Shown here: positions 43,125-53,829 of the stretch, piece by piece
How positions within the stretch are numbered: position 1 is the stretch's first letter
How the letters are laid out: the number at the start of each line of letters is the position of its first letter
Assembly (NCBI GenBank): GCA_946811695.1
Contig: OX328125.1
Span: 45,303,845 to 45,367,844 of the forward strand
Length of the DNA: 64,000 nt
Source: Gonocerus acuteangulatus
Lineage: Eukaryota; Arthropoda; Insecta; Hemiptera; Coreidae
Direction of reading: 5' to 3'
Program-made: the position numbers and the translations under genes
Notes under the pieces: generated by a model
The model's database searches: none
What the model was told of the DNA's origin: nothing
The model's input: the letters and a program-made list of their open reading frames with translations, nothing else

Positions 43125-44160
43125 TGCTTAAAAGCAGCTATAGGTGGAAATTTTTGGAACACAATTTTTGACTTCGTAACTTTGTTTGGGCTGGATAGAA
43201 GGTGAGCATATCAAAAGTCCTCGCCCGTAGCCTTTGTGCCGGAGGGGGAGGGGGGTTTTGAAGGTCCCATTTTTCGGGTTTTCACTTATATCTCGGAAAC
43301 CCTGCGTCCTAGCGACATGAATATTCTATAACAAATGAAAGCTGATTAAATTTCCTACAAGTTCTATTCCATAAAGTTTTTCGAGATATCTTTAGTTTTC
43401 GAAATATCCGTTCTTGAAAGTCTGTCATTTTGGGGGAAAACACTTTTGCCGCATAATTTTTCCCCGTTTTGACGGCCTAACTCTTCAACGATGTACCAAA
43501 ATAATAAATAACGGTTATAGGGTTGTAGAGTATTGCATTCCCTTCAATAATATGTATTACTTTGCTATTTTATGTATTTTCCTTCAAAAGTAAAAATAAT
43601 TTCAGTGTTCATCGTGATATCAGAAATTTAGCGACTAATAGTCCAGGAAACTAAGAGTTATAGATGGAAATGTTTGGAACACAATTTTTAACTTCATAAC
43701 TTTGTTTCGGCTAGTTAGGAGGTCAACATATCAAAAGTCCTCACCCGTAGCCTTTGTGCCGGGGGGAGGGGGGTTTAGAAGGTCTCATTTTTCGGGTTTT
43801 CACTTATATCTCGGAAACCCTGCGTCCTAGCGACATGACCACTCTAGAACAAATGAAAGCTGATTCAATTTCCTACAAGTTCTATTCAATAAAGTTTTTC
43901 GAGATATCTTTGGTTTTCGAAATATCCGCTCTTGAAAGTCTGTCATTTTGGGAAAAAACACACTTTTTTCTATTCTCGACCGGATATCTCTTCAACGATG
44001 CACCCAAAAAATAAATGTCGGTTATGGGGTTGTAGAGCATTCCATTCGCTTCAATAATATATATTACAATACTATTTTATGTATTTTCCTTCAACTGTGA
44101 AAACAGTTTTAGTGTTCATCGTGATATCTTGCAACAACTGTCGAAGAATTAACCGTTGAA
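43125..44160 (+). repeat. Two direct W units of ~515 bases
   Basis: Unit 1 (about 43125-43640) and unit 2 (about 43655-44160) share GCCTTTGTGCCGG..., TATATCTCGGAAACCCTGCG, CTACAAGTTCTATTC, TTTTCGAGATATCTTT and TTTATGTATTTTCCTTCAA in the same order. Unit 1 straddles the left arm end; unit 2 lies in the spacer. A shorter inverted copy begins the right arm. Confidence 0.75.
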
Positions 44161-44360
44161 TTTCTCACCATTTTCAGTCATTTTGTTGTCTAAAATATAC
44201 TCCATTATGTAAATATACGTAGTATTTGACGTATAAATAGTACGAAATATATAATTTTGGGCCTCTGACCAGTTATTCACACTCAATTATATAACATCTT
44301 GACCATTATATTGGCAACTGTTTTGTTAAGAGAATGTGAGTGCGTATATAACGTTTGAAA

Positions 44361-44735
44361 GAAAATTATGCGGCAAAAGTGTTTTTCCCCAAAATGATAG
44401 ACTTTCAAAAGCTTAATATTTCTAAAACTAAAGATAACTCGAAAAACTTTATTGAATAGAACTTGTAGGAAATTTAATCAGCTTTCATTTGTTATAGAAT
44501 AGTCGTGTGGCTAGGAGAGAGGGTTTTGAAGATATAAGTGAAAACCCGAAAAATGGGACCTTCTAAACCCCCCCCCCCCTCCCCCCGGCACAAAGGCTAC
44601 GGGCGAGGACTTTTGATATGTTCACCTTCTATCCAGCCCAAACAAAGTTACGAAGTCAAAAATTGTGTTCCAAAAATTTCCACCTATAGCTGTTTTTAAG
44701 CATTCGTTGACTGGACTGAGGGAACTGCCCACACT
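44361..44735 (-). repeat. Family W unit, inverted copy in right arm
   Basis: GAAAATTATGCGGCAAAAGT through to GTGTTCCAAAAATTTCCACC, the complement of the left arm's inner end. A run of about 12 C lies where the left arm has G. Confidence 0.75.
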
Positions 44736-45349
44736 TAAGGCTAGGTTGTCCCTAGCAACCACAGTGCCGCACGTTTATCGTTTCATACTACCGAAGCATT
44801 TTTTGCGTATTATTTGCTTCCTTGCAACAAAAATGGGCATAACTTGTGCCCAACTAATGGGAAACGCGTTGCTGTTTGTTTTGTTTATTTGATTTTTAGG
44901 GCAATTACCCGAAGGAAGGTGTTTTGTGTTGGATCTAAACGTTTTATTTATCAGTACGTAATGTGTTTTATTTATGTGTAGTAATGTGACCTATACTAAC
45001 CAACTTGCTGAAGAATTTGCTTTGTTATACAGCTTATGGGACACTGACTTTTTTTGTTAACATTCTTATTTCTGAAAGATTTTTTGAAAGAGTTGACATT
45101 TTAAATAAAAGTAAATAAGTCCCTGAGACTCGGCGTAGTTTATTTGATAAGAAAAGTTACATAGACTTGTCCTTGGGCTAAGTGTGAAACGCGTCAGGTG
45201 CAGACTTAGAAAAAAGGTTATCTTTAGAACAATCGAATTCCCGATCCTTCTGTTGAAAATACTACATACCTATACTATTACAGTAATATTTAATTATTAG
45301 AACTTATTCTCTTAGTTTTTATTCTATAGATGCATGCTAAAAAATGTCC

Positions 45350-45430
45350 GGAGGCCGTGAGGGTTAGTACAAGAGCACTCGGAGCCTAAGGTCTTAGGTT
45401 TGATTCCCATATTTTATTCAGTTTGATTAG
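45350..45430 (+). mobile_element. tRNA-like SINE head in right palindrome arm
   Basis: CCGTGAGGGTTAGTACAAG and GTCTTAGGTTTGATTCCCAT form A- and B-box-like parts. Mirror of 42385-42475. From 45.63 to 46.56 kb I see nothing I can name. Confidence 0.45.
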
Positions 45431-46594
45431 TTCATGCTTTAAAAGCTAATGTTTCTATAAGAAACCTCCACCGTCTCTCTGTTAGGATTTACTCATGTAT
45501 TTATGTTTGTACCAATTTATCTCTTTGAATAACCAAACTAGAAAGCAGAGATCTATTTTCCAGGAAACCTATTCTAAAGCGTCTCTTTAAAATAGAGACG
45601 ACCTTAGCGTCAGACAATCCCCGGAGTAAAGGAAAAATACCGTGGAACAGATGATATTTCTTTTTTAAGTTTGGCAAAAATAATTTTAACCCGCGAGTAA
45701 TTAGCCGAAGGAGAGAGAGTGGACTTGGAGATGTGGAAAACATGTCAAAAAGGAAACAGGATAAATAGAGTCTGGACCAAATTGGGAAGAAGCCAAATTG
45801 AGTTATGTAAGTAAGGTTAAGTGTCTACGCAAGGTTGATTGCTAACACTTATTACAGAAATATACTCTCTCTACTTCAGCTTACTTCCTTCATTTTACCT
45901 TTGTCCTTGTTTTATTTAGATGTTGTTCTGTACTAAATTAGATCCGCTCAGGTTCCAATTGAATAGTTCCATTTATATATTTTTTACCTTGTTGTTTGCT
46001 TGAGGGATTCACTTATTTCTACATTTTCAAGATTTTCCCTTTTCCGATAATGGCTAATTACACTGAAAGGTTTTCTTGACGCGTTTATACCTACTTGACG
46101 TTGGTTTGGTTATACTGCATATGGCAGCTAAAAACACGTCAGCTTTCCACCACAATAGCTTTATTTACTTGTCACAAAGTGTCGCTTACAGGTGCTCAGT
46201 GCTTAAAATGTGTCCCTGGTTGACAATCACTGAAGTGACCAATGTTTTTATAGCTAATTCGCTGGATCACTTCACTATGGCGAAGTCGATATGAAGGCCA
46301 CCTTTGTATATACTCATCAGATTTCGCCTGTAATCTCTCCATGAGACTCTGCGTGTCAACCACCTGAAGTGACTACAGTAAATCACTGAAGATGGAGGGT
46401 TCGACTCTGAAATCGTCGTTTTGTGAATAGTAAATAAAATTGTTTTGGTGAAGATCAGAATTTTTTAAATCTGTTTTTCACCAAATATTTTTAGTTAATG
46501 CTTTACAGGTTTAAACCTTAGGCAGGGATAATATAAGTTAGATTAGTGTAGTGTTACCAAATATTAAAGATAAAATATTTTATATATAAGGCAG

Positions 46595-46599
<5 letters not shown>

Positions 46600-46639
<40 letters not shown>

Positions 46640-46649
46640 GCACCTATAC

Positions 46650-46700
<51 letters not shown>
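46600..46700. repeat. Two (TA)n tracts
   Basis: 46600-46637 and 46653-46700, separated by CGCACCTATACCTC. Confidence 0.95.
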
Positions 46701-46703
<3 letters not shown>

Positions 46704-46795
46704 GCGAGGTTTCCAAAGAAAAGCCACCGACCCTAGTGGGAATTGAACACACGACCTTAGGCACGGAGTGCTCACACTGAACCTCCAGTGAACGT
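46700..46795 (-). mobile_element. SINE head, family T
   Basis: AGTGGGAATTGAACACACGAC is the complement of a tRNA B-box region, preceded by the GTTTCCAAAGAAAAGCCACC body phrase. It is followed by a second, fuller T copy in the same orientation. Confidence 0.55.
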
Positions 46796-46799
46796 TTAT

Positions 46800-46985
46800 T
46801 TATTTAAATTTTAAATTAAACGTCCATTTATTGATTATACCGATTTTTTGGGAGGGTTACACTTCTTCCTAGCTAGAATAGGGCTGATGACCTTCCTTTT
46901 TTCGAAAGAAGAGCCACCATGGCTAGTGGGAATCGAACCCACGGTCCTGGGCACGACAATTAACTCCACCGGGTCTCCAAAATTA
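46800..46985 (-). mobile_element. SINE, family T, full copy
   Basis: TTTAAATTAAACGTCCATTT at the tail, CCTAGCTAGAATAGGGCTGA, TTCGAAAGAAGAGCCACC, and GTGGGAATCGAACCCACGG (complement of GGTTCGATTCCCAC), ending GGGTCTCC. Confidence 0.65.
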
Positions 46986-47109
46986 TAATTGAAGTATAAA
47001 TAATAAAATGTATGTAGATTTGAAGGATTGTTTGTTTGTTTTGTTGGGCAAAAACTTCGTGATTATCATAACCCGAGATATGTCGAATTAAAATAATAAT
47101 ATTTATTTA

Positions 47110-47150
47110 GTTTTCGGTTTTTATAATTGATAATTATAAAAACCGAAAAC
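47110..47150. repeat. Perfect 19-bp hairpin
   Basis: GTTTTCGGTTTTTATAATT, loop GAT, AATTATAAAAACCGAAAAC. No host element recognised around it. Confidence 0.85.
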
Positions 47151-47873
47151 ATTATAACGAAACACATTTTAATTATTAAGTTGCACTGATTTTTACGCTC
47201 CTGATAGCTAATTTTAGATTTAAATATATAAATTGGCTTTTGGAGTTTAAAAGATAAAATAAATCTACCTCCCTACATTTTTGTCAAAATATAACGAATA
47301 TAAATATTTTTTTCATTTTACAGATTAGTGAAATGCTTCTGTTTGTGTAGGTTTATGTAATCAAGAACGTTTTGATCAACATTGATAGATTAAGATGGAT
47401 GATATAATTTATTTGATACTTTCAGTGGACCTACAACCTAATTTTAAGGTTCACGAGGTTGATTAACATAATATAGCAAATTTTGAGAAAATCGGTTAAA
47501 TGGATCTTAAGAATATTTTGTACACCCATTTGAAGAAACACTTTGCCTTGCCTGAAAAAATATCCGAGGGGGGTGTAACCTGTTTTAATAAAAACTAATG
47601 TGTAGTATTTAGAAGATTTTGCGCGAGAGACGGTCTGTGGTTTGCCAGGCGTTCTATTCTCGTCAAAAGAGTTCCTAAAATATTTGCAAGTGTAAGTTTT
47701 CTTTAATTAATCTCTTCGTCACGAGTCAATGTTGGCGTCACCTATGGAAGCGTCATCTACTGTCAAACGTCATAGACTTTAATGTTGCCTAAATAATTTC
47801 CTCGTATGTTTGGGTAAAGGGTACTTCGGAAACTTACGTATTAATGTTGCTCAAACGTCAAATGTATGTATGT

Positions 47874-47903
47874 ATACACACACACACACACACGCGCGCG
47901 CGC
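47874..47903. repeat. (AC)n(GC)n alternating tract
   Basis: ACACACACACAC running into ACGCGCGCGCGC, a purine/pyrimidine-alternating block. Confidence 0.9.
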
Positions 47904-48039
47904 TTTACTCTGAATAATGGGTAATATATGATTTTAGTAATGGGTTTTAAGGCAATATAAGGATTTTTTTGTTTTAAATAATTTATTAATGTTAGGTATA
48001 ATACATATATTTTTATACATTGACTATCAATGTTAACAG

Positions 48040-48097
48040 ATGACACACACACATGCAGACACGCCTACACACTCACCCACCCACGCGCACGCGCACA

Positions 48098-48141
<44 letters not shown>

Positions 48142-48145
48142 CACA
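48040..48145. repeat. CA-rich microsatellite
   Basis: Imperfect ACACAC/CACGCGCACGCGCAC units ending in a long (AC)n. The Thr/His-rich open frame here is a by-product. Confidence 0.9.
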
Positions 48146-48149
48146 TACA

Positions 48150-49930
48150 CCACTTCCTTGAAATCACTCAGAAAGTAATGTCAATTTTGAATAAGCATCC
48201 TTGTATTTATCTGCACGGGATGGGAGCTAGTTATATCCTCAATATGTCACCAGCTTGAGGATTACCTTCAGAAAAACATCTGTGTAGCATACAGTAATTA
48301 CATTGAACCAGTAGTAGTATGGAACTTTTCTCTCTTACTGTCTTCGGCTGCGCCCATTGGATCTTAGAATCTATAAAATGGTCGCCCATGTCTCATTTTT
48401 GCCCTTGGTAACAATAATCTACCCTGAAGCCACACTTCATTTTTTTTGTACTCCTTTTTTATGTGCTTGATTTAATTTATTTATTTTTCAGAATAATCGT
48501 CATATCTTAACAAAGAACTCTAGCCAAATTCTAGTTTTTATTTTTTATTTTATTTTATTCTAGTTTTTTTTTGTGAGGCTATTAGCACATCTAATTGTTC
48601 TTTATAATTAAGGTTCTTTTCTTTAACACATGACGTCAAATAAATTTTGTCTAGTCATTATTTTGACTCCGGAAAACGACATACATAAGAAGTGCTTTCG
48701 TGAACTTTGACATAAACTGGCATGCACACTCACATACGCGCGAATCCGCGATTTCTGATTATATATTCTTAAAGCTGAATACTTCCTTTAAATATTCATA
48801 TAAAAACAACAGGTTGGAAATGCTTGGAAGTATAACAAAATCCTTCGAGTTATGTCACATTTGACGTTTAAAAGGCCAATATATTTTATATTTTCTCTTG
48901 TGGTCAAACTAATTAACAAATGGCCTAATTATTGCCAAAAAGCAATAAATGTACTCTCGTTTACCTGCTTCAGAGTTATCCCGAACCTAAATTTTAATAA
49001 AAATTCCAAACTCGTGAAAAATTAATTTTTTACACAGATAAATATTCGGAGAATAGTTAAGAAATCAGTGTTCTATTAAAAACTGGAGACTTTGTTGTGG
49101 TACGCCTGGCTTACAGACAATGTCAGGTCAAAAATTAGCCTTACACATTCTGCACAAACTATTCAACTATTTTTAGCACTAATTCATTTTCGTCTCAAAT
49201 AACTTTTACAAAATGGACTTTTGGCCAGCTTTTCAGGGCAAATACCCCACTGTGCGCCGAAGCGAGTACGAATAGCTCTTGATTTCTTGAAGGTTAATCT
49301 TGGTGAATTGTTTTCCATACAAAATATGAGCATCCTACAAAAAACTTATCAAAATCAATATCAAATTGAACAAAACGCTTGGTTTAGCCTCTTGAAAGTG
49401 TGGTTTGGTTGAGGAAAATATAATTCTATCCTTATTTCTTCATCAATATTTGTATTTTATTTAAAGACTATGTTTTCAAGATATACTTAAAGAAACTGGC
49501 AAAATTCCAAAGGTCTATCATTAGACAAAGCTGAACCTTAAGCGGAAAAATATCGTTGAAAATAAATAAATAAACTTTTCGAATGATTTGGTGTCATTGA
49601 TGTGAGATATCATGAATCACGTTGACTCTATGTAATGTAGACACAAAATATCTGTTTTATTTATATAGAAATAGATATAATCCATTTAGAGATTAAATTC
49701 TTATATTATATGCGTTAAAAAATACATCTTGCTGAAATTTTTGTATGATTAATGCCAATGACTTTAAATCGTTCATCCATTAATAATGTTGTGCGAATGA
49801 CCTTAAATCTATTGACAAAGGTCGAAGTGCCCTTTCAACCATTTGCTGTCCTTCGTACTGGAAACTCGTTACACAACCTATATCCGTCAATTTTCTGGGT
49901 CACTTTTTCTGATCCTTTCCGATGGCATTG

Positions 49931-49963
<33 letters not shown>

Positions 49964-50440
49964 TCTAATCGAATCATTCTTATTTATGTTTAGAAGATTT
50001 ATGGGTTTTAGTGATAGCAACCCGTATCACCATATTCTTCCGTGTCATCAATTAAATCAGCGAATCGAACCTTCATGAATTTTCTGTCTGTATGTCTTGC
50101 CTGTATGACCATCAAACTCTTGGCTCGGCTGTGGCTACTCTTTGAAATTTCTTCAGTATTTCTAAGTATTTTCTGCAAAGATCAGCGAGTGGAAGATGTT
50201 TTCCCAAGGCAGGAAGTAATAAGCTTTAGTCCCGGAAGAAAAGCTAAAAGGTTTTAAAGCCCCCTGCTTTCACGATAGAAGAAGCCCATGTCAGGGGTTT
50301 ACTTCCTCACTGGGAAAAGTCTGTCTGGGAACTTTACGCTTCGATGCTGTAAGCACTTTCCGAAGGAATGGACATTCCAATAATAAAAGGATTTTTCTCA
50401 TTTTCCTTGTCACATAAATTGCTCCTTAATATATGTGTGT
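48150..50440. other. Mostly unassigned stretch
   Basis: I see a frame at 49221-49412 with KRVRIALDFLKVNLGELF, faintly like the 'RVR.SLDFL...G' part of some mariner-type proteins, but too short to call. A run of 30 T lies at 49933-49962. The small frames at 49752-50257 have no recognisable domain. No other feature. Confidence 0.35.
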
Positions 50441-50464
50441 GCATATGCACACACACACACATAT

Positions 50465-51294
50465 GTAGAACTTGGATAATTCAACCCCTGGGGACCGTTA
50501 TTAAAGTTCGAATTATCAAAACTTCGAATTACAAAAGTTTTTGAAAATAAAGGGTTAAAAAATCGAACTTCATATTTTCACATTTTTTAATTTTAAAAAA
50601 AAATACATTCTATTTTAAGAAAAACATACATTTCATGAATTGATGATTACGTACATAAGTAATAAATAATTTATCAAAAAAGTAAAAATAAAAGCCTATT
50701 GTTTTGAAAAAGAGTCATTTTCATGGGCAAACTTTTTTCTTTACTTTTCAGGAAAGTTGGTAAAGTGTTAGGAGGAATTTCAAAGTCCCTGGCAATTTCA
50801 GATTTTTTCTTTATTCCGTTTTCAACTTCTTTAATCTTCTTCTTCTTTCTTTAACGTTAAAGTTTTATAACTTCTAGGTTGCGACATCTTAAATCAACAA
50901 CACATTGAACTGCACTGTACACCAGAAATTCAAGGCACAAACAATACAACAGATCTAGGCGATGACTGACTTATAACTGAATAAGAAATGAATGTCTGAG
51001 GGATGGTGGGAGGGAATTCCAGGATAAAACGACAGGATGTAACTATAACATCCCCTGGAAGGGAGGAAGCGCGACCCACCACTTTGCAGAACTCCTAGAG
51101 TCCAAGAACTGGACTATGAGACCGCCGTGCTTCTTGTCCCGGAACCCCTACATCCCGTATCTTACTATCCTTCTTACCCGAGGGGAGAATATTTTCACAA
51201 TATTTAAGATCGACTGCCTTTCTGTCCACTTCCCAGTGGAGGCACAGACTCGTATAAAATTTGAATTATCCAAAATTTTATTCGAATTAACCAC
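50465..51294 (-). mobile_element. pogo/Tigger-type transposon, main part
   Basis: The left end reads ACTTGGATAATTCAACCCC and AGTTCGAATTATCAAAACTT. The right end, after an inserted X element, reads ATTCGAATTAAAGAAG and CGAATTATCCATTTTCCAC (about 52560-52605). 'Gataattcgaa' inverted ends are typical of pogo/Tigger elements. The internal body carries a minus-strand CENP-B-like DNA-binding stretch. The large catalytic domain is missing, so it is a deletion derivative. Confidence 0.6.
50705..50865 (-). pseudogene. Tigger transposase N-terminus (CENP-B-like)
   Basis: Minus-strand translation reads KKIKEVENGIKKKSEIARDF followed by EIPPNTLPTFLKSKEK. This fits the first helix-turn-helix of CENP-B/pogo-type transposases ('IA..FGIP.STLSTILK..'). 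It is open over about 50 codons. The rest of the DNA-binding region and the DDE catalytic domain are absent, and the left terminal repeat follows within about 240 bases. It would bind the element's own inverted ends. Confidence 0.6.
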
Positions 51295-52532
51295 GCTTTT
51301 TAGCACTTTCCTCCGAAGGAAAGTAGCTATTGAGGTTGGACTCATGACGGAATTTTTGAAAAATTTCTTCAAATCTTTATCGATCCTACCTAGTAGACAC
51401 CGAAAATGACCCCCGTTAAAATTTATATATATCTATATATATATATATATATGCATATATATATATTTATATATGTGTCTGTTAACACGATAGCGGCCAG
51501 AGTTTTTGTTTTTTCGTCACGAAACTTGGTATATAGCATTCAATTAGCAAACGATTGAACGAGTTCGTTAACCACCAAAGTCGGTCCACCGGAAGGGGGG
51601 GTTTACCCCGAACCCAAAACACTTATTTGACTATGTCAGCCGTAATATTTGTTATATTTCAACGAAACTTGGTATTCGTAGTGTTAATATAGAGAGAAAA
51701 GTGAGATATAAAAATGAACTAAATCGGTTCATTAGAAGGGGGGGTTTACTCCGGACCCACAATACCAATTCGCCACTACCAGCCGTGATTTTTGGTATAT
51801 TTCGACGAAACTCGGTATTCGTAGTGCTAATCCACAGGTAAATATGTGTTGTAAAAATAAACGAAATCGGTTCATTAGGAGGGGGGTTTACTCCGACCCA
51901 CAATACCAATTCGCCACTACCAGCCGTGATTTTTGGTATATTTCGACGAAACTCGGTATTCGTAGTGGTAATCTACAGGTAAATATGTGTTGTAAAAATA
52001 AACTAAATCGGTTTATTAGAAGGGGGAGTTTACTCCGGACCCAAATTCCTAATATACTCATACCGGTCGTAATTTCTGCTGTATTGTAACGAAACGGTGT
52101 ATACGTCGTGGGTAACTCATGAGAAAGAAGTGTTGTAAAAATGAGCTGAATCGGTCAATCGGAAAGCGGGGGTTTAATTTGTAATATATTTGAATAGAAA
52201 AGCCGGCAGACGTAGGTTCACAAAGCCGCCGGAAGGAGCGCTTTCTACCACTAGAGTGACTGTATCCTGTTCCTGCGTTAGATCAAAATACGATAATATG
52301 AGGATTTTTGTATTTATTACGTAGTGTAGTAGGTACCATGTGTAAACATAACTCTGGATGCAAATTAATAATTGATCAGTTACCCATTACAAAATGAGAA
52401 CTACTCACGTTTTTATTTTATTTATGTAGGATATTTTAAGCAAATTGTTCTGGAAAGCAGTCTACACTACCCAAATTCTGAGGAAAGTGCTTAGTTATGC
52501 AGCTCCTGCGTGACGGACTTTTTACATTGTTA
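51295..52532 (-). mobile_element. Family X element, complete copy (X1)
   Basis: Read on the minus strand: 5' AAAAAGTCCGTCACGCAGGA (52532), subterminal CTAAGCACTTTCC, body, about three units of roughly 146 bases (51716-52030), (TA)n at 51423-51476, 3' hairpin CTTTCC-TTCGG-AGGAAAG, then TGCTAAAAA at 51295. It is non-coding. It sits in a T run of the Tigger element. Architecture is the same as family F although the internal sequence differs. Confidence 0.8.
51716..52030 (-). repeat. Tandem ~146-base units in X1
   Basis: Each unit holds CTAAATCGGTTCATTAGAAG, GTTTACTCCGGACCCACAAT and CGAAACTCGGTATTCGTAG. A related, more diverged unit lies on either side. Unit number differs between X copies. Confidence 0.75.
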
Positions 52533-52544
52533 TTCCCTAATGTC

Positions 52545-52605
52545 TAGGGGCCGAGAGAAATATTCGAATTAAAGAAGATTTCGAATTATCCATTTTCCAC
52601 TGTAC
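52545..52605 (-). mobile_element. pogo/Tigger-type transposon, right end
   Basis: GGGGCCGAGAGAAATATTCG and TTTCGAATTATCCATTTTCC, ending at CACTGTA. It is the counterpart of the left end at 50465. From 52.6 to 53.39 kb nothing is recognised. Confidence 0.55.
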
Positions 52606-53392
52606 ACATACTTTTTTTTTTTGTATATTGTACTTTTTCTGCGATAGTTGTTATCATATGTGTAGGAAACAGCGAAAAATATCTTGTTTTTATTGATGTG
52701 GTAATTTGTGTTTGGGTATGTAACAACGTGATTTATAAAAACCCTGCTATAATACATAGAATATATGATACCTTATAAAAATGAGAGTTGAAGGCTACTG
52801 ATAATTCAAATGTCATAATCACTTGCACACAATGAACTTTTATAGCCTTTATCACGTGATTTTATGAACCGCTCCGTTTCGCAAAATTATCAATTTTCGT
52901 TTGGATTAACATTTTTCTTTAACGAGTAAATATTTGCCTCACATCTCTTCAATCTTGGCTTAAGCTATTTGAGATTATAAATGTTTGAATATGAAAGACT
53001 CTTTAAAAACGCTGCTCGGATGACGTTCTTTGGAAATCATTATATTCTATTGCCGCTAGTAATTTGCGAACAATTACTTTTTTTATAGCTTAAACCATGT
53101 AATTGTCATTTGTTGCTGTAATTATATTATTTAAAGCTAGCTGTAAAATGCATGCACTAAAATTGCTCTGCAGTGTTTATAGTGCATTCCCTTCATCCCT
53201 CCTTAGGTAGAAAACTCGCTTTATATGTATAGTAGAAATATATGTTACAGTAGAAACATTACTAGAAAATTGTTCCAATCTGCCGAACATAGAATCTAGT
53301 CCCCCATAAATCTAACGGAGATATACCAGTCCTAGAAATAAGAAACAAGTTCAAAGTAATCATAGAGCGTAAAAGTAATAGAACAATATTCA

Positions 53393-53468
53393 GGAGGTCT
53401 CCCGTGGTCTAGTGGCTAGCGCCTTAGATTCATAAGCGGGAGATGGTGGGTTCGATCTCCACAGGCGC
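53393..53468 (+). mobile_element. SINE head, family S
   Basis: GTCTCCCGTGGTCTAGTGGC (A-box part), CATAAGCGGGAGATGGTGGG and GTTCGATCTCC (B box with one extra change). Only the tRNA-like head is present. Confidence 0.65.
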
Positions 53469-53829
53469 ACTGTGTGTCGTTTCACTAATCTAGCTGGACA
53501 AAATTATTTTTCGAACAATTTACATCTGTATCGACCAATCGAGATATATAATTCTAAAATAAAACAATTTTATTAATTAAAAATTGAATCTAAGAGGATT
53601 GCCAGGAGAATAAGTTGAAAACTTAAGAACAAAAGTGTATCTTCATTTGAAACGAAAAAAAAAATCTTCTGAATCAACATAATAATGTAATAAACTAAAA
53701 CTAGTTAATCAAACTGATTCGTCTGATGAAGATGATTCATATAAGTTTTCTTCATTTCGAAGCAGACTTGACAAAGGTCGAGGCTCTACTCTAAGAGCTA
53801 GAATCAACTTTAAAACCTCTCTGCACAAT

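Larger units (their letters stand above)
42189..45629. repeat. Large palindrome with ~1.27-kb arms
   Basis: Left arm 42189-43461 and right arm 44361-45629 are inverted copies with few differences, starting TACTCCGGGGATTGTCTGAC on the left and ending at its complement on the right. The spacer is about 0.9 kb. Each arm holds a tRNA-like SINE head, a W block, and a block encoding the frame 'LSLATTVPHVYRFILPKHF' in both arms. That frame has no start context or known relatives I can name, and is mirrored only because the DNA is duplicated. A transposon or an inverted duplication are both possible. Confidence 0.8.

Noticed and set aside
46379..46425. Hammerhead-like phrase CACTGAAGATGG...CTCTGAAATCGTCG
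   Set aside because: Core boxes do not fit CTGANGA/GAAAC and no stem II of useful length forms.
48040..48258. Thr/His-rich frame
   Set aside because: Translation of a CA microsatellite.
49221..49412. Mariner-like transposase fragment
   Set aside because: Only one short phrase resembles the family, and no catalytic signature follows.
50880..51120. Host exons near the TTAAATC...CCAGAAATTC stretch
   Set aside because: The region lies between Tigger ends and shows no splice-site pair with an open frame.
51716..52030. CRISPR-like array
   Set aside because: Units of about 146 bases are contiguous with no spacers and lie inside a transposable element of a eukaryotic genome.
53723..53765. CTGATGA at 53726
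   Set aside because: No GAAAC box or paired stem II at the right distance; a chance heptamer.
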